A DNA stretch of 64,000 nucleotides, from positions 1,984,001 to 2,048,000 of the forward strand of contig NZ_CP032683.1 in assembly GCF_001304615.2 (NCBI RefSeq), given 5' to 3'. The notes beneath the pieces are model-generated. The model made no database searches. It saw only the letters and a list, made by a program, of their open reading frames with translations, and was not told the origin of the DNA. Origin of the DNA: Methanosarcina flavescens. Its GTDB lineage: Archaea; Halobacteriota; Methanosarcinia; Methanosarcinales; Methanosarcinaceae. How positions within the stretch are numbered: the first letter of the stretch is position 1; each line of letters starts with the position of its first letter. The position numbers and the translations under genes are program-made. Shown here in pieces: positions 54,138 to 63,610 of the stretch.

Positions 54138-56296
54138 AGGTTTACCCCCAGTGCGGTCAGTAAAGTATTTACAATAGAACCTGTGAGGAACGCAGACGGG
54201 AAAATGAATCCTGAGATTACAAGGGCTGTTTTCAATCCTCTCTCCTTTATTGTCATCATGAACTGGGCTATGCAGGGCATGAAGAGGGTCAAAGTAACGG
54301 CTGCAACTACAAGCTGCAAACCTGTCAGCAGTCCTGAATCATACATTCCATAAAGTCCGGCTGCTCCAAAATCTCTCCTGAAGAAGCCGAAGAGAAAAAC
54401 ATCAGCCGCATTGGGGGGCAAGCCAATCCAGACTGTCGGGTATTCCATTACTTTTAAGGCAAGGTCAAAAATGCCTGTCAATCTTCCTATCCAGATCAGA
54501 ATACTTGCCACAACAAAAAGGGGCAGGACTTCAAGGAAGTACCAGTGCATCCTTGAGTAAGTTTTTACCAGTATATTCGAGAGTTTTGGACGCCTTAGAG
54601 GGGGCATTTCAAGTATGAATGTCGGAGCCTCTCCTGGCAGGATTCTTGAAGCCAGGTAGCCTATCAGTATAAATTCAAGCACAATAACACCTGCCCACAC
54701 AGACAATCCTCTGGGGTTTCCTGAAAGGATTGAAAGGATTATGCCCAGCTGTGCCGAACAAGGAATTGCGAGTGCCAGCAAGATATTTGCAATGAGCCTT
54801 TCCCTTTTCGTCTCAAGGGTTCTGGTGACCATAGTAGCCATTGTGGAGCAGCCAAATCCAAGTACCATAGGAATTACTGCCTTTCCACTGAGCCCTATTT
54901 TTTTGAACATGCCGTCTAGAAGCAGGCTAAGCCTGGGTAGATATCCGGTGTCCTCAATAATGGAGAATACCAGGAAAAAGGCTCCAACTATGGGAAGTAT
55001 GAGAGCGATTGCGTATGTTACTGCCTGGGTGAAAATACCATATTCTCCCACAAAGAGATCCTGCAAAGCAGGATAGGGTACAAGCGACACAAACCTGGCA
55101 GTCACCAGCGGATTTATATATTGCCCAAATAACGTGTTTTCCAGGAAATCAACAACAGTTCCAGCTGCAAAGACACCTACAAACTGGTAGAACCCGAGGT
55201 ACAGAATTAAAAATAACACGGGTATCCCGAATACAGGATGGATAAGAATGCTGTCTATTTTCTCGGAGAAACCAATGTTTTTCTTCGGAGTTTCTGTCTT
55301 TTTACCTGTTCTTATTCCTGCTTTCTCGCTGCTTCTCTCTGTCCCCGCTATTCCGGTTTTTCCGAGAGTTTTTCTCTCCACCCTCTCAGGTATTTCCATT
55401 ACCTGTTCCACGATTTCGTTCACACGTTCCTGGCGTTTCAGAGTGAACAGGTAGGAAAGAGGGACTGCCGCTGCCTTTGAAGCTGCTTCTACAAGTTTAC
55501 GGATCTCTTCATTATTTTTTTCACTGCCTGCTTTCACATATTCAGGCGATTTTTCAGCCCTGAGGAGGTATTCAAGAGCTGTTCTGTCTTCCTGGAGTAA
55601 CAGAAGTGAGAAAGCTCTCTTTGAGATTCCGAATTCTTTTGAAGGACCAAGTAAATTTTCGACACTCTCAATGTATGGCTCAATTTCTGTTCCATAATCA
55701 AGTTTCTGGAATTTTTGGATATCCGGGGTATTGTTTTCGGGGACAAATTCTGATATTGCGGTCTTAAGTTCATCTATCCCTTTCCCCTCATTTGAAACTG
55801 TTCCGATAACTGGGATTCCCAGAAATCGGCTGAGTTCAGATATATCGATTTCAATTCCCCTTTCTTCAGCCTCGTCCATCATGTTCAGAACAAGGATGAG
55901 AGGAAGCCCGGCCTCAAGAAGCTGCAAGGTGAAGGAGAGCATGCGCCTGAGATTTCTGGCATCTACTACATGGAGGTAAACCAGAGGGTTTTCCTCAAAA
56001 ATTAAAAGCTGGGAAACCCTTTCTTCCTCACTTACGGGAAGCAAAGAATACATCCCTGGCGTGTCAATGATTTCATACTCCCTTTCTCTTATCTTTGACT
56101 TCCCACGGCTGATTTCGACTGAAGTTCCTGGATAATTGGAAACCAGTGTATAGCTTCCGGAGAGGGCATTAAAAAGGCTGCTCTTCCCAACGTTAGGACT
56201 ACCGACAAGTACGATTTTCGGAACCCCTTTTCCTGGAACGCACCCCCTGCTTCCATGGCAACATTCTCCTTCAGGACAGATAACTGGGAGTTTCAT
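54134..56296 (-). CDS. feoB: Ferrous iron transport GTPase FeoB
   Basis: FeoB is the membrane channel with an N-terminal G domain that imports Fe2+. The 720-residue protein begins with a short Cys-rich segment (PEGECCHGSRGC) and then the G1 motif VGSPNVGKSSLFN near residue 32, DTPGMYSL (G3) near residue 78 and NMMDEAEERG (G4) near residue 138. The membrane part from about residue 350 carries two Gate-like hydrophobic blocks (for example IVGAFFLVFSIIEDTGYLPR) and CSTMATMVTRTLETKRER. Two TTAGG-N4-CCTAA boxes upstream (56313-56359) imply iron-responsive repression. It is first in feoB-zinc ribbon-feoA. Confidence 0.95.
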   Translation of the reverse strand: MKLPVICPEGECCHGSRGCVPGKGVPKIVLVGSPNVGKSSLFNALSGSYTLVSNYPGTSVEISRGKSKIREREYEIIDTPGMYSLLPVSEEERVSQLLIFEENPLVYLHVVDARNLRRMLSFTLQLLEAGLPLILVLNMMDEAEERGIEIDISELSRFLGIPVIGTVSNEGKGIDELKTAISEFVPENNTPDIQKFQKLDYGTEIEPYIESVENLLGPSKEFGISKRAFSLLLLQEDRTALEYLLRAEKSPEYVKAGSEKNNEEIRKLVEAASKAAAVPLSYLFTLKRQERVNEIVEQVMEIPERVERKTLGKTGIAGTERSSEKAGIRTGKKTETPKKNIGFSEKIDSILIHPVFGIPVLFLILYLGFYQFVGVFAAGTVVDFLENTLFGQYINPLVTARFVSLVPYPALQDLFVGEYGIFTQAVTYAIALILPIVGAFFLVFSIIEDTGYLPRLSLLLDGMFKKIGLSGKAVIPMVLGFGCSTMATMVTRTLETKRERLIANILLALAIPCSAQLGIILSILSGNPRGLSVWAGVIVLEFILIGYLASRILPGEAPTFILEMPPLRRPKLSNILVKTYSRMHWYFLEVLPLFVVASILIWIGRLTGIFDLALKVMEYPTVWIGLPPNAADVFLFGFFRRDFGAAGLYGMYDSGLLTGLQLVVAAVTLTLFMPCIAQFMMTIKERGLKTALVISGFIFPSAFLTGSIVNTLLTALGVNL

Positions 56297-56312
56297 ATTT
56301 CCACTCTCGTTT

Positions 56313-56326
56313 TTAGGTGAACCTAA
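56313..56326 (-). promoter_or_regulatory. DtxR/IdeR-like operator, copy 1 (feo operon)
   Basis: TTAGGTGAACCTAA is a palindrome with arms TTAGG/CCTAA and a 4-bp spacer, 17 bp upstream of the feoB ATG. It resembles metal-dependent repressor boxes of the DtxR/MntR family. Confidence 0.65.
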
Positions 56327-56345
56327 TTTAGGATTTTATTCATAT

Positions 56346-56359
56346 TTAGGCATACCTAA
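56346..56359 (-). promoter_or_regulatory. DtxR/IdeR-like operator, copy 2 (feo operon)
   Basis: TTAGGCATACCTAA repeats the arms of copy 1 with a different spacer. The centres of the two copies are 33 bp apart, about three helical turns, which would allow paired dimers to bind on the same face of the DNA. Confidence 0.65.
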
Positions 56360-56506
56360 TATTTAAGGCTAATGCAATTGCATCATCCTCTCAAATTGTT
56401 TACCAAAAATAAGATTATTTAAACAGTTTTTAAACCAAAAAAAAGTCTTTAACTTAAATTCTAACTTATATTATGAGCCGGCTACCTGCGGGTTGATACG
56501 TGACTT

Positions 56507-57298
56507 CTATTCGATTTCAATTTCTCTGCTCATAGTTCTGTAATATTCGAACAGCTCTTCTCCCCATTTTATTGCACGAGGTTCGGAACTTCTTACGTAC
56601 TGGCGGTCAAACCTTCCACTCTCGTTAAACAAGCCAAGAACCATTATCCTGTCAGTCACAGCAATAAGCACAGGAATCTCCACTCCTTTTTTTCCAAAGA
56701 TATAAAGGCTTGTGTTTTCCATTTTAAGGAATTCTTTCCCTTCTTCTTTGAAATCTTCTATAAGCCGTGAGTATACAGCCTCACTCAGGACAAGGGAGAC
56801 CTCAATGCCTTTTCTTGCAAGGTTGAGATAAAGCGCCGGAAACTGAGGGTGAAAATAAGAGAAAAAGATGCGAGTACGGCTTGAATTTGAAAGATACTCT
56901 ACAAATTTCGGGTTCAGGTCAAATGTATGGCTGAGGTCTGGCTCTATAATGCGATAGTCTCCAAGTTCATTGATTCTTTTTACAAGCTTGGGCGGAATAG
57001 AGGCAAGCTTTCGGTCAGCCCAAAATTCTTCATTTTTCTCGAACACTGCTAGGGTATCAAGCAGAGGCTGCATTTTTTCTACAATAATTACCCCTATTGC
57101 GCTGAGCCGGTACATTCCATCTTCATGTATTACCAGTTCTTCTTCTTTCAATTTTTTTATCTGGGGGAGAAGAGCTGTCCTGGGAACCTGAAGTCTCTCA
57201 AGTATCTCTTCAATATCCTTTGGGCCTTCTTTCAGGAGCAGGAGAAAATTTTTTCTTTTCTCTGAAAACAGGATAAGATCAAGCAAGCCGGGATTCAT
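56507..57298 (-). CDS. Winged-helix transcriptional regulator with DUF1724 domain
   Basis: The 263-residue protein has an N-terminal winged-helix DNA-binding domain (residues 1-85, RKNFLLLLKEGPKDIEEILERLQVPRTALLPQIKKLKEEELV) and a C-terminal domain resembling DUF1724 (residues 115-260, RTRIFFSYFHPQFPALYLNLARKGIEVSLVLSEAVYSRL), which has a phospholipase-D-like fold. This architecture belongs to the methanogen Msr-type regulators of methyltransferase genes. It lies next to the feo operon in the same orientation but has its own region, so regulating feo is not implied. The stop codon is UAG. Readthrough would add 12 residues. Confidence 0.85.
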   Translation of the reverse strand: MNPGLLDLILFSEKRKNFLLLLKEGPKDIEEILERLQVPRTALLPQIKKLKEEELVIHEDGMYRLSAIGVIIVEKMQPLLDTLAVFEKNEEFWADRKLASIPPKLVKRINELGDYRIIEPDLSHTFDLNPKFVEYLSNSSRTRIFFSYFHPQFPALYLNLARKGIEVSLVLSEAVYSRLIEDFKEEGKEFLKMENTSLYIFGKKGVEIPVLIAVTDRIMVLGLFNESGRFDRQYVRSSEPRAIKWGEELFEYYRTMSREIEIE

Positions 57299-57912
57299 TT
57301 TACAGTCGCCGTCCTGAACTTAGAAAAAGAGCTTTGTTCACTGGTTCCATTTTTATGGTTCAATTTTTTATAATCCTTAATGAGTGGCAAATTGCTAATA
57401 AATGTGTCGAAATTATTTGAGAACTCTGGCCTGCCTCTTCTCAACTCGAGGGAGCAGTCATAATTTGGTGAATCTGCTAACAAAGACCCTGGTATAGCCT
57501 TATATCCTTTTATCTACTTTATTATCAGCCTTCGGGAATAAATAGACACGAATAATCTGGATGACAACACCTATAAAGGAACTTATTTAAGTCCCAGCAC
57601 AGGACAAGCCCCAGCACAGGACCTGAAACCTGGCTGATCTCATAATCAGATCTATAAAGTTAACTGGCTTCTTTCCAGTTTGCTAGGAAACGTTGATATA
57701 GGTGCTGATTAGAAAAGGGAGAGAACTGGATAAATGGTAAACTGTTCAGGATGAATGACAGGATGCATGATAGATAACTTTCAAAATCAAGTACTCTTTT
57801 TATTATAAATTGTGTAATTTTTTCATAATAGAATTATAATAATATGAGTACCAATATAGGTGTTTCGTAATTGACAGAATGAGTTTTATGCCTGTCAATG
57901 TGAGGAAGAGTA
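57299..57912. other. Divergent intergenic region
   Basis: The gap separates the regulator from the CRM-protein gene. It contains a tandem pair CCCAGCACAGGAC at 57593-57605 and 57610-57622, a short direct repeat with 17-bp period. No gene or RNA was recognised. Confidence 0.45.
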
Positions 57913-58173
57913 ATGGAAAAAGAAAAGTTATACAGGTTGAAAGCCGAAGCAAACCAGCTTTCTCCAATTCTTAATATAGGGAAGAACGGGGTAACGGACA
58001 CTCTGATCGAAGAACTGAACAAGCAGATAAAGGCTAACAGGCTTGTGAAGGTAAGGGTGCTGAAAAGCGCTGAAGAAGGAAAAGACTTAAAAGACATCGC
58101 GGAAGAAATCGCAGCCGCTACAAGATCCAATCTGATAGAAGTACGTGGAAGGACAGTGGTTCTTTACAGATGA
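57913..58173 (+). CDS. YhbY-like RNA-binding protein (CRM domain)
   Basis: The 86-residue protein is a single CRM domain: KLYRLKAEANQLSPILNIGKNGVTDTLIEELNKQI with the GKNGVT loop (GxxG-like RNA contact) near residue 24 and ATRSNLIEVRGRTVVLYR at the C-terminus, corresponding to the GR-x-x-VLYR end typical of YhbY. YhbY binds the pre-50S ribosomal subunit in bacteria. In methanogens the protein is probably a ribosome- or RNA-associated factor. It is monocistronic, and AGGAAG lies close to the ATG. The stop is UGA. Confidence 0.92.
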   Translation: MEKEKLYRLKAEANQLSPILNIGKNGVTDTLIEELNKQIKANRLVKVRVLKSAEEGKDLKDIAEEIAAATRSNLIEVRGRTVVLYR

Positions 58174-58310
58174 GAAATCAGGCGTAGAAGCACCTTTTTC
58201 CTGACTCTGATTTTTAGCAGACCTTCCAATATACTGCCTATCTTCTATTCCAATAAAAATAACTCCCGGCTTTTTAAAATGAAGAATAAGGTTTTTGTAT
58301 AGAATATCTG

Positions 58311-58366
58311 TATAGGTTAAGATCTATCGTATAGGTTAAGATCTATCGTATAGGTTAAGATCTGTA
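58311..58366. repeat. 19-bp tandem repeats upstream of alaS
   Basis: TATAGGTTAAGATCTATCG occurs twice and is followed by a third, truncated, diverged copy at 58349-58366. They lie about 310 bp upstream of the chosen alaS start, in a 504-bp gap that is otherwise A/T-rich and non-coding. Confidence 0.8.
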
Positions 58367-58677
58367 TGTATGAAAATACATAATATAAAATTATTATTTT
58401 ATTATCTTGGTAAGTTATTTATGTTGCAAAGGTGACTTCAAGTTGCTAACTTGGTCATACATCATTTACAGACATTTCATATTTCCGGTTAATCCCCTAC
58501 GTCTTGTACAAAAGTTAACGGATGAATGAGTCAAATTACTGAAATAAACTTAAATTTCCATCGTACGTGCACTTAAAGTGCCTGGAAGTTTCTTGAAACG
58601 GTTGAGCTGGGGTATTTCTCCTTTTGTTCTCAGATACACCAGGGCAGAGCAAACCCCCACCCTCCGGAGAGATTGTT

Positions 58678-61464
58678 ATGCTTGAAGATGAATATCAACT
58701 TGAATTTTTCAAAAATAACGGGTTCGTCCGGAAGCAGTGCCAGTCATGTGGCAAGTTTTTCTGGACACGCGATCTTGATAGAATGACATGCGGAGATGCG
58801 CCCTGTGATCCTTATTCCTTCATAGGGAACCCGGTATTTTCTAGGGAATTTGATATCTCCCAGATGCGTGAGTATTATCTCTCCTTTTTTGAGGAGAGAG
58901 GGCATACAAGAATTGATCGTTACCCTGTAGTTGCCCGCTGGAGGGACGACATTTATCTTACCATTGCATCCATTGCAGACTTCCAGCCTTTTGTAACCTC
59001 AGGGCAGGTTCCCCCACCTGCAAATCCTCTCACGATCTCCCAGCCCTGCATTCGCTTGAACGACCTGGACTCTGTGGGCAGAAGTGGGCGCCATCTTACA
59101 AATTTTGAGATGATGGCACATCACGCCTTCAATAAAAGGGATCATGAGATTTACTGGAAAGAACATACCCTGGAACTCTGTGACGAGCTCCTGAACTCAC
59201 TTAAAGTAGACCCCTTTGCCGTAAGTTACAAGGAAGAACCCTGGGCAGGCGGAGGAAATGCGGGACCCTGTGTTGAGGTAATTGTGCACGGGCTTGAGCT
59301 TGCTACCCTTGTTTTCATGGACCTGAAAGCCGATAAAAAAGGCGATATCCTGATCAAGGGCGAGACCTATTCGAAGATGGACAATTACATCGTGGATACG
59401 GGATACGGGCTTGAGCGGTTTGTCTGGGCTTCGAAAGGTTCTCCTACAATTTATGATGCACTTTTCCCTGGCATAGTAAACGAACTTATGGGACTTGCAG
59501 GGCTCGAGCATGAACTGGATAATTCCGAGTATGCAAACATCCTGGCTCAGAATGCAAGGCTTGCAGGGCTTATGGATGTCAGTGAGAAGGCAAACCTTAT
59601 GGAATTAAGGAAAAAGGTTGCCTCAAGCATCGGAATGACCGTGGATAAACTCTCGACTATAATGGAACCTGTAGAAAAGGTCTATGCGATTACTGACCAT
59701 ACACGCTGTCTGACTTTCATGCTTGGGGACGGAATTATTCCCTCGAATGTAAAAGCAGGATATCTTGCAAGGCTTGTCCTCAGGCGGACTTTACGCATGA
59801 TGGGCGACCTTGATATCCATATCCCTCTTTCTGAAATTGTGGATATGCATATAAGAAACATGCCTGAGTACCCTGAATTCAGGGAAAATTTCCCGGTCAT
59901 ACAGGATATCCTGGAATTGGAAGAAGAGAAATTCAACAATACAATGGAAAGAGGACGCAGGATCATTCAGAAATCAGCATCCCACTTCAAGAAAACCGGG
60001 GAAAAAATTCCTCTCTCCCAGTTAACCGAACTTTACGACTCTCACGGAATCCCTCCCGAGATGGCAAAAGAAGTTGCAGCCGAAATCGGGGTAGGTGTGG
60101 AATTCCCTGACAATTTCTATTCCCTGATCGGTGAACTGCATAACAAAGCCGAAGAAAAAGAAACGGAAGTTGTTCCATTTGCAGACCGCATTAAACACCT
60201 CCCGAAGACGAAGCGCAGTTTCTATGACGAGCCAACACGCATGGAATTTGAAGCTGTTGTGCTGGACGTTTTTGATAACAATATAGTGCTGGACAACACA
60301 TTCTTCTATGCTGAGGGTGGAGGTCAGCCTTCAGATATCGGGACAATTACTTCCGGGTATGCGGTATACAAGGTGGTTGATGTCCAGATCTACGACGGCA
60401 TAATCGTGCATACTGTAGAAAATCTTGAAGGGGAGCTTGAGATTTCCAAAGGTGATATTGTCACCGGAAAAGTGGATGAAAGGCGCAGGATAACCCTTGC
60501 CAGGCACCACACGGCAACCCATATAGTAAACGATGCAGCCAGGAAGGTTCTTGGAAAACACATCTGGCAGACAGGTGCCCAGAAGTTTGAGGATCATTCG
60601 AGGCTTGACCTCTCGCATTACAAGCATATCTCCCCTGAAGAAATCCGGCAAATCGAACTTCTGGCAAACCTCACGGTTATGGAAAACAAGCGGGTTGTTA
60701 CGGAATGGATGCCAAGGACTGAAGCCGAGCAGCAGTACGGTTTTGGGCTCTATCAGGGCGGAGTGCCTCTCGGAGATAAGATCAGGATAGTAAAGGTCGG
60801 AGACGATGTTGAAGCCTGTGCAGGTACGCACTGTGTCAGTACAGGAGTTATCGGCCCGATCAAAATCCTGAAAACCGAAAGAATTCAGGATGGTGTGGAA
60901 AGGATCGAGTTTGCGGCCGGAGCTGCAGCCGTACGCGCCATGCAGAAGATAGATTCTCTACTTACCAATTCGGCAAAGGTTCTGAGTGTGCCTCCTGAAC
61001 AGCTTCCTGCAAGCGTTGAGCGTTTCTTTGGGGAATGGAAGGATCTCAAAAAGGAAAACGAGAGACTCAAGGAAGAACTTGCTCGTGCAAGGGTTTACAG
61101 GCTGCTGGGAGAAGCTTCTGAGGCTGCAGGCCTTAAGGTCATTGCTGAATTCATCCCAGGGTCCGATTCTCTCGAACTCCAGAAAATCGCCACCGAATTC
61201 TTGAAACACGAAGATGTGGTAACTCTGCTTGCAAGCGATGTAGGAGGGGCCCAACTCGTAGCATCTGCCGGGCAAAAAGCCCTTAACTGCGGAATCAATG
61301 CCGGCAGCCTTGTCCGCGAAATGTCAAAGCTTGTTAGCGGAGGCGGAGGCGGAAAGCCTGCCCTTGCTATGGGCGGTGGGACTGACCCTTCAAGAATTCA
61401 GGATGCACTTGCCCGTGGGCTTGAACTTGTAAAAGAAGCCGCCTGCAAGGAAGCTTGCAGGTAA
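58678..61464 (+). CDS. alaS: Alanyl-tRNA synthetase
   Basis: AlaS charges tRNA-Ala. From the ATG at 58678 the protein has 928 residues. A short zinc-binding N-terminus (CQSCGKFFWTRDLDRMTCG) is followed by the class II catalytic domain with FEERGHTRIDRYPVVARWRDD near residue 62 and GGGNAGPCVEVIVHGLE near residue 190, an editing domain with HHTATHIVNDAARKVLG near residue 610 and CAGTHC near residue 715 (zinc ligands), and a C-terminal C-Ala domain ending GGGGGKPALAMGGG. An upstream TTG at 58624 would add 18 unsupported residues. GGAGA precedes the chosen start. The stop is UAA. Confidence 0.95.
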   Translation: MLEDEYQLEFFKNNGFVRKQCQSCGKFFWTRDLDRMTCGDAPCDPYSFIGNPVFSREFDISQMREYYLSFFEERGHTRIDRYPVVARWRDDIYLTIASIADFQPFVTSGQVPPPANPLTISQPCIRLNDLDSVGRSGRHLTNFEMMAHHAFNKRDHEIYWKEHTLELCDELLNSLKVDPFAVSYKEEPWAGGGNAGPCVEVIVHGLELATLVFMDLKADKKGDILIKGETYSKMDNYIVDTGYGLERFVWASKGSPTIYDALFPGIVNELMGLAGLEHELDNSEYANILAQNARLAGLMDVSEKANLMELRKKVASSIGMTVDKLSTIMEPVEKVYAITDHTRCLTFMLGDGIIPSNVKAGYLARLVLRRTLRMMGDLDIHIPLSEIVDMHIRNMPEYPEFRENFPVIQDILELEEEKFNNTMERGRRIIQKSASHFKKTGEKIPLSQLTELYDSHGIPPEMAKEVAAEIGVGVEFPDNFYSLIGELHNKAEEKETEVVPFADRIKHLPKTKRSFYDEPTRMEFEAVVLDVFDNNIVLDNTFFYAEGGGQPSDIGTITSGYAVYKVVDVQIYDGIIVHTVENLEGELEISKGDIVTGKVDERRRITLARHHTATHIVNDAARKVLGKHIWQTGAQKFEDHSRLDLSHYKHISPEEIRQIELLANLTVMENKRVVTEWMPRTEAEQQYGFGLYQGGVPLGDKIRIVKVGDDVEACAGTHCVSTGVIGPIKILKTERIQDGVERIEFAAGAAAVRAMQKIDSLLTNSAKVLSVPPEQLPASVERFFGEWKDLKKENERLKEELARARVYRLLGEASEAAGLKVIAEFIPGSDSLELQKIATEFLKHEDVVTLLASDVGGAQLVASAGQKALNCGINAGSLVREMSKLVSGGGGGKPALAMGGGTDPSRIQDALARGLELVKEAACKEACR
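61442..61461 (+). other. Perfect hairpin at the extreme 3' end of alaS
   Basis: CCTGCAAG and CTTGCAGG (61442-61449, 61454-61461) pair around GAAG, inside the last codons of alaS. It is probably part of the 3' end signal or stability element for the mRNA. Confidence 0.45.
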
Positions 61465-61498
61465 ATTGAAAGGAAGTCAACAGGTAAATCTGAGAGTA

Positions 61499-61540
61499 CC
61501 GGGCTTCTAAATCCCGGCATTTTCTTCTCTCCTTTTTTCG
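61499..61540 (+). terminator. Terminator of alaS
   Basis: CCGGG (61499-61503) pairs with CCCGG (61513-61517), followed by CATTTTCTTCTCTCCTTTTTTC. It lies 35 bp after the stop. Confidence 0.65.
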
Positions 61541-61641
61541 ATTCTCTTTTTCTATTTTCTTCTTTCCTTTTTTCCTAATTTTTGTTTTTCCAATTCTTTG
61601 ACAGATTTTCTATTTCTCTCAAATCCCCGATCAACAATTTT

Positions 61642-62724
61642 TCATTCGTTAAAAATAACTTCACAAAGGATTGCAGTTCTGCCTTTTACAAAGAGATGCA
61701 CGGTTTTATTTCCTTCGAGACCTTTCTCAACCTCATTCCGGACTTTCCAGTAATCTTCGGGTTTTACGCCTGCCCTGAGCACAACGTTTCCTATATTCCG
61801 GTCTTTAAGGAATTTGTTAATCTCTTTTGGTTCAAAAGGACAGACTTTAAGCACAAGATAGTGATTTTTGATCATCGCCTGCTTTATCAGGGCATCCGAG
61901 GTTAATAGAAGCCTTTTCTTGTCAACCCTGAAGAGTTCGAAAACCCCCATAAACGGCCCTGCCACCTGCATCATGGATTCCACAAGTTCAGGCAGCAGTT
62001 CGGCTGCAACCACCGACGGCTCTGGTTCATAGGCACAGAGTTTCATCTTATCGGTTTCTTTTATCTGTGGAAGCATCCCGTATTTTGAAACCAACCCTTC
62101 CCCTGCAGGCAGAGCCACAGCCATGCGGTCATGCTGTTTCAGCCCGCCAAAGTAAAGGGTAAGCCGGTTGAGCTGCCCATCCAGTGAGATGTATTCTTTT
62201 TCGCAGTCAAAAGGAATCCTTTCAGGCGGCATCTGGGGAGGAGCTTCAAAAGCGAAATTCCTGGTCTTTTCCCCATACGCAGCCAGCACATTCGGAATTC
62301 CCGGCTCAAGGCTTGAGACCTGCCTTTTGCTTTCTTCAGCCGGGCGGAAAGGATCCGAAAATATCACATCAACAGCCGGGATTTGCTCTATTATTTTCGG
62401 GTCAAGGGCGTCCCCGCAAATGAATTTAACGTTGCTGAGCCCGTACATTGCGCAGTTCTGTTTTGCATACTCGATTTTCTTTGGGTCGATTTCCACTGCA
62501 TACACGAACCCGCACTGCTGTGCAAAAAAAACAGTCTGTCCTCCTATCCCGCAACTGATATCAGCAAGAGTTTTTGCTCTCAGGCGCTGCGCCCTGTAGC
62601 GGGCAATGGGCTCAGGGGTCGCAAAGCGAAGGCTTTCCTTATCCCCATGCAGGGGCTTCTCAAATTGCTTTTTCCTTGCCACGTCGATCAGGAATAGTAG
62701 ATAGGTTATGGGATTTAAAGGCAA
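61642..62724 (-). CDS. Class I SAM-dependent methyltransferase with THUMP-like C-terminal domain
   Basis: The 360-residue protein has a Rossmann methyltransferase core with motif I ADISCGIGGQTVFFAQQ near residue 55, VYAVEIDPKKIEYAKQN near residue 75, GDALDPKIIEQ near residue 105 and the motif IV segment DVIFSDPFRPAEE near residue 120 (D-P-F-R-P where many RNA methylases have DPPY/NPPF). A long C-terminal part (residues 250-360) resembles the THUMP-like domain of archaeal and bacterial RNA-modifying methylases. Target unknown, presumably RNA. The stop is UGA. Confidence 0.85.
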   Translation of the reverse strand: MPLNPITYLLFLIDVARKKQFEKPLHGDKESLRFATPEPIARYRAQRLRAKTLADISCGIGGQTVFFAQQCGFVYAVEIDPKKIEYAKQNCAMYGLSNVKFICGDALDPKIIEQIPAVDVIFSDPFRPAEESKRQVSSLEPGIPNVLAAYGEKTRNFAFEAPPQMPPERIPFDCEKEYISLDGQLNRLTLYFGGLKQHDRMAVALPAGEGLVSKYGMLPQIKETDKMKLCAYEPEPSVVAAELLPELVESMMQVAGPFMGVFELFRVDKKRLLLTSDALIKQAMIKNHYLVLKVCPFEPKEINKFLKDRNIGNVVLRAGVKPEDYWKVRNEVEKGLEGNKTVHLFVKGRTAILCEVIFNE

Positions 62725-62747
62725 CTGAAAAAAGTATAGTTGAATTT

Positions 62748-63230
62748 TTATTCCACTTCAGAAATAATTACAACATAATTCTTCCCATATTTTTCAGCAC
62801 AGGCGGGACAGGTGGTGTACCACATATACCATTTTTTGACTGCAAGCCCTTTACTTTTTGCATAATTTTCAAAGTCGCTGCACCATTCTGCAGTCTTCTC
62901 GAAATCTCCCTCATACACTTTGCTCAGAAATTTCCCGCTGAGTGTTACGTTTTCGGCGCCGTCAACTTCTTTATCGACAGCCAAGTAAAGGTCCATATTG
63001 CTTTCCGAGGTATGGTCTGACAGGCAGAGCCAATCCGGCATTTCTGCACCAGCCCTGGTGACTTTCTCGCTCATCCTTGTTATTACCTCTCCAAAATTTA
63101 GAGGCATATAAAACTGTGTGGTAACCGAATCTTTGATGAATCTTTTATTGTTCCATTCAAAGAGTTTTCCGTCCCAGGGGACGGGGTCGAATCGAGGACA
63201 ACATTCCTGAGTCTGAATTTGGCTGCTCAT
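62748..63230 (-). CDS. Conserved hypothetical protein with Cys-x2-Cys (hydrolase-annotated family)
   Basis: The 160-residue protein belongs to a family of small proteins found across archaea and bacteria, often annotated hydrolase or GyrI-like, without experimental support that I know of. Distinctive stretches are FDPVPWDGKLFEWNNKRFIKDSV near residue 14, MPLNFGEVITRM near residue 42, DWLCLSDHTSESNMDLYLAVDKEV near residue 66, KFLSKVYEGDFEKTAEW near residue 98 and a C-terminal WYMWYTTCPACAEKYGKNYVVII. The CPAC pair could bind metal or be redox-active. It lies 25 bp upstream of the methyltransferase gene on the same strand and is probably cotranscribed with it. The stop is UAA. Confidence 0.75.
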   Translation of the reverse strand: MSSQIQTQECCPRFDPVPWDGKLFEWNNKRFIKDSVTTQFYMPLNFGEVITRMSEKVTRAGAEMPDWLCLSDHTSESNMDLYLAVDKEVDGAENVTLSGKFLSKVYEGDFEKTAEWCSDFENYAKSKGLAVKKWYMWYTTCPACAEKYGKNYVVIISEVE

Positions 63231-63598
63231 AATTTTTCACCCTGTTAATAATGACTTTTAAGGTTATTTTAGGTTTTGGTTTTTAGATTTTGGTTGGTGA
63301 GACCTAATTTGAATTATTTCTGTAAACAACTGTTTGAAACAAAAACTTGTTATGAAAGATATCAAAAAGCTTAAATAATTAAAAAAGTATTCTTCTGTAT
63401 TTATGAATAATTTGAAAATTTTTGTCAAAAAGTTAGCTGTTAAGATGCATTGTTGTAGCTTTCTTGTTAAAAGCTTGAATAATAGGCTCATTTGCGAGCA
63501 AGCTCAACTGAGACAAAGATTAAGGCTTGGGTTATACACAAACTATTTTGAACAGATTAAATCTGAAAATTTTCATTACTGGGTTAAGGTAAACTTGT

Positions 63599-63604
63599 GG
63601 AGGT
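63599..63604 (+). promoter_or_regulatory. Strong ribosome-binding site of the CARF gene
   Basis: GGAGGT six bases before the ATG at 63611 matches the 16S rRNA end perfectly and decides the start. Confidence 0.85.
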
Positions 63605-63610
63605 AAAAAT

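Noticed and set aside
63403-63606. A 67-codon frame before the CARF gene as an operon partner
   Set aside because: There is no ribosome site, no recognisable domain, and its end coincides with the CARF ribosome site by chance; it could be reconsidered if conserved.
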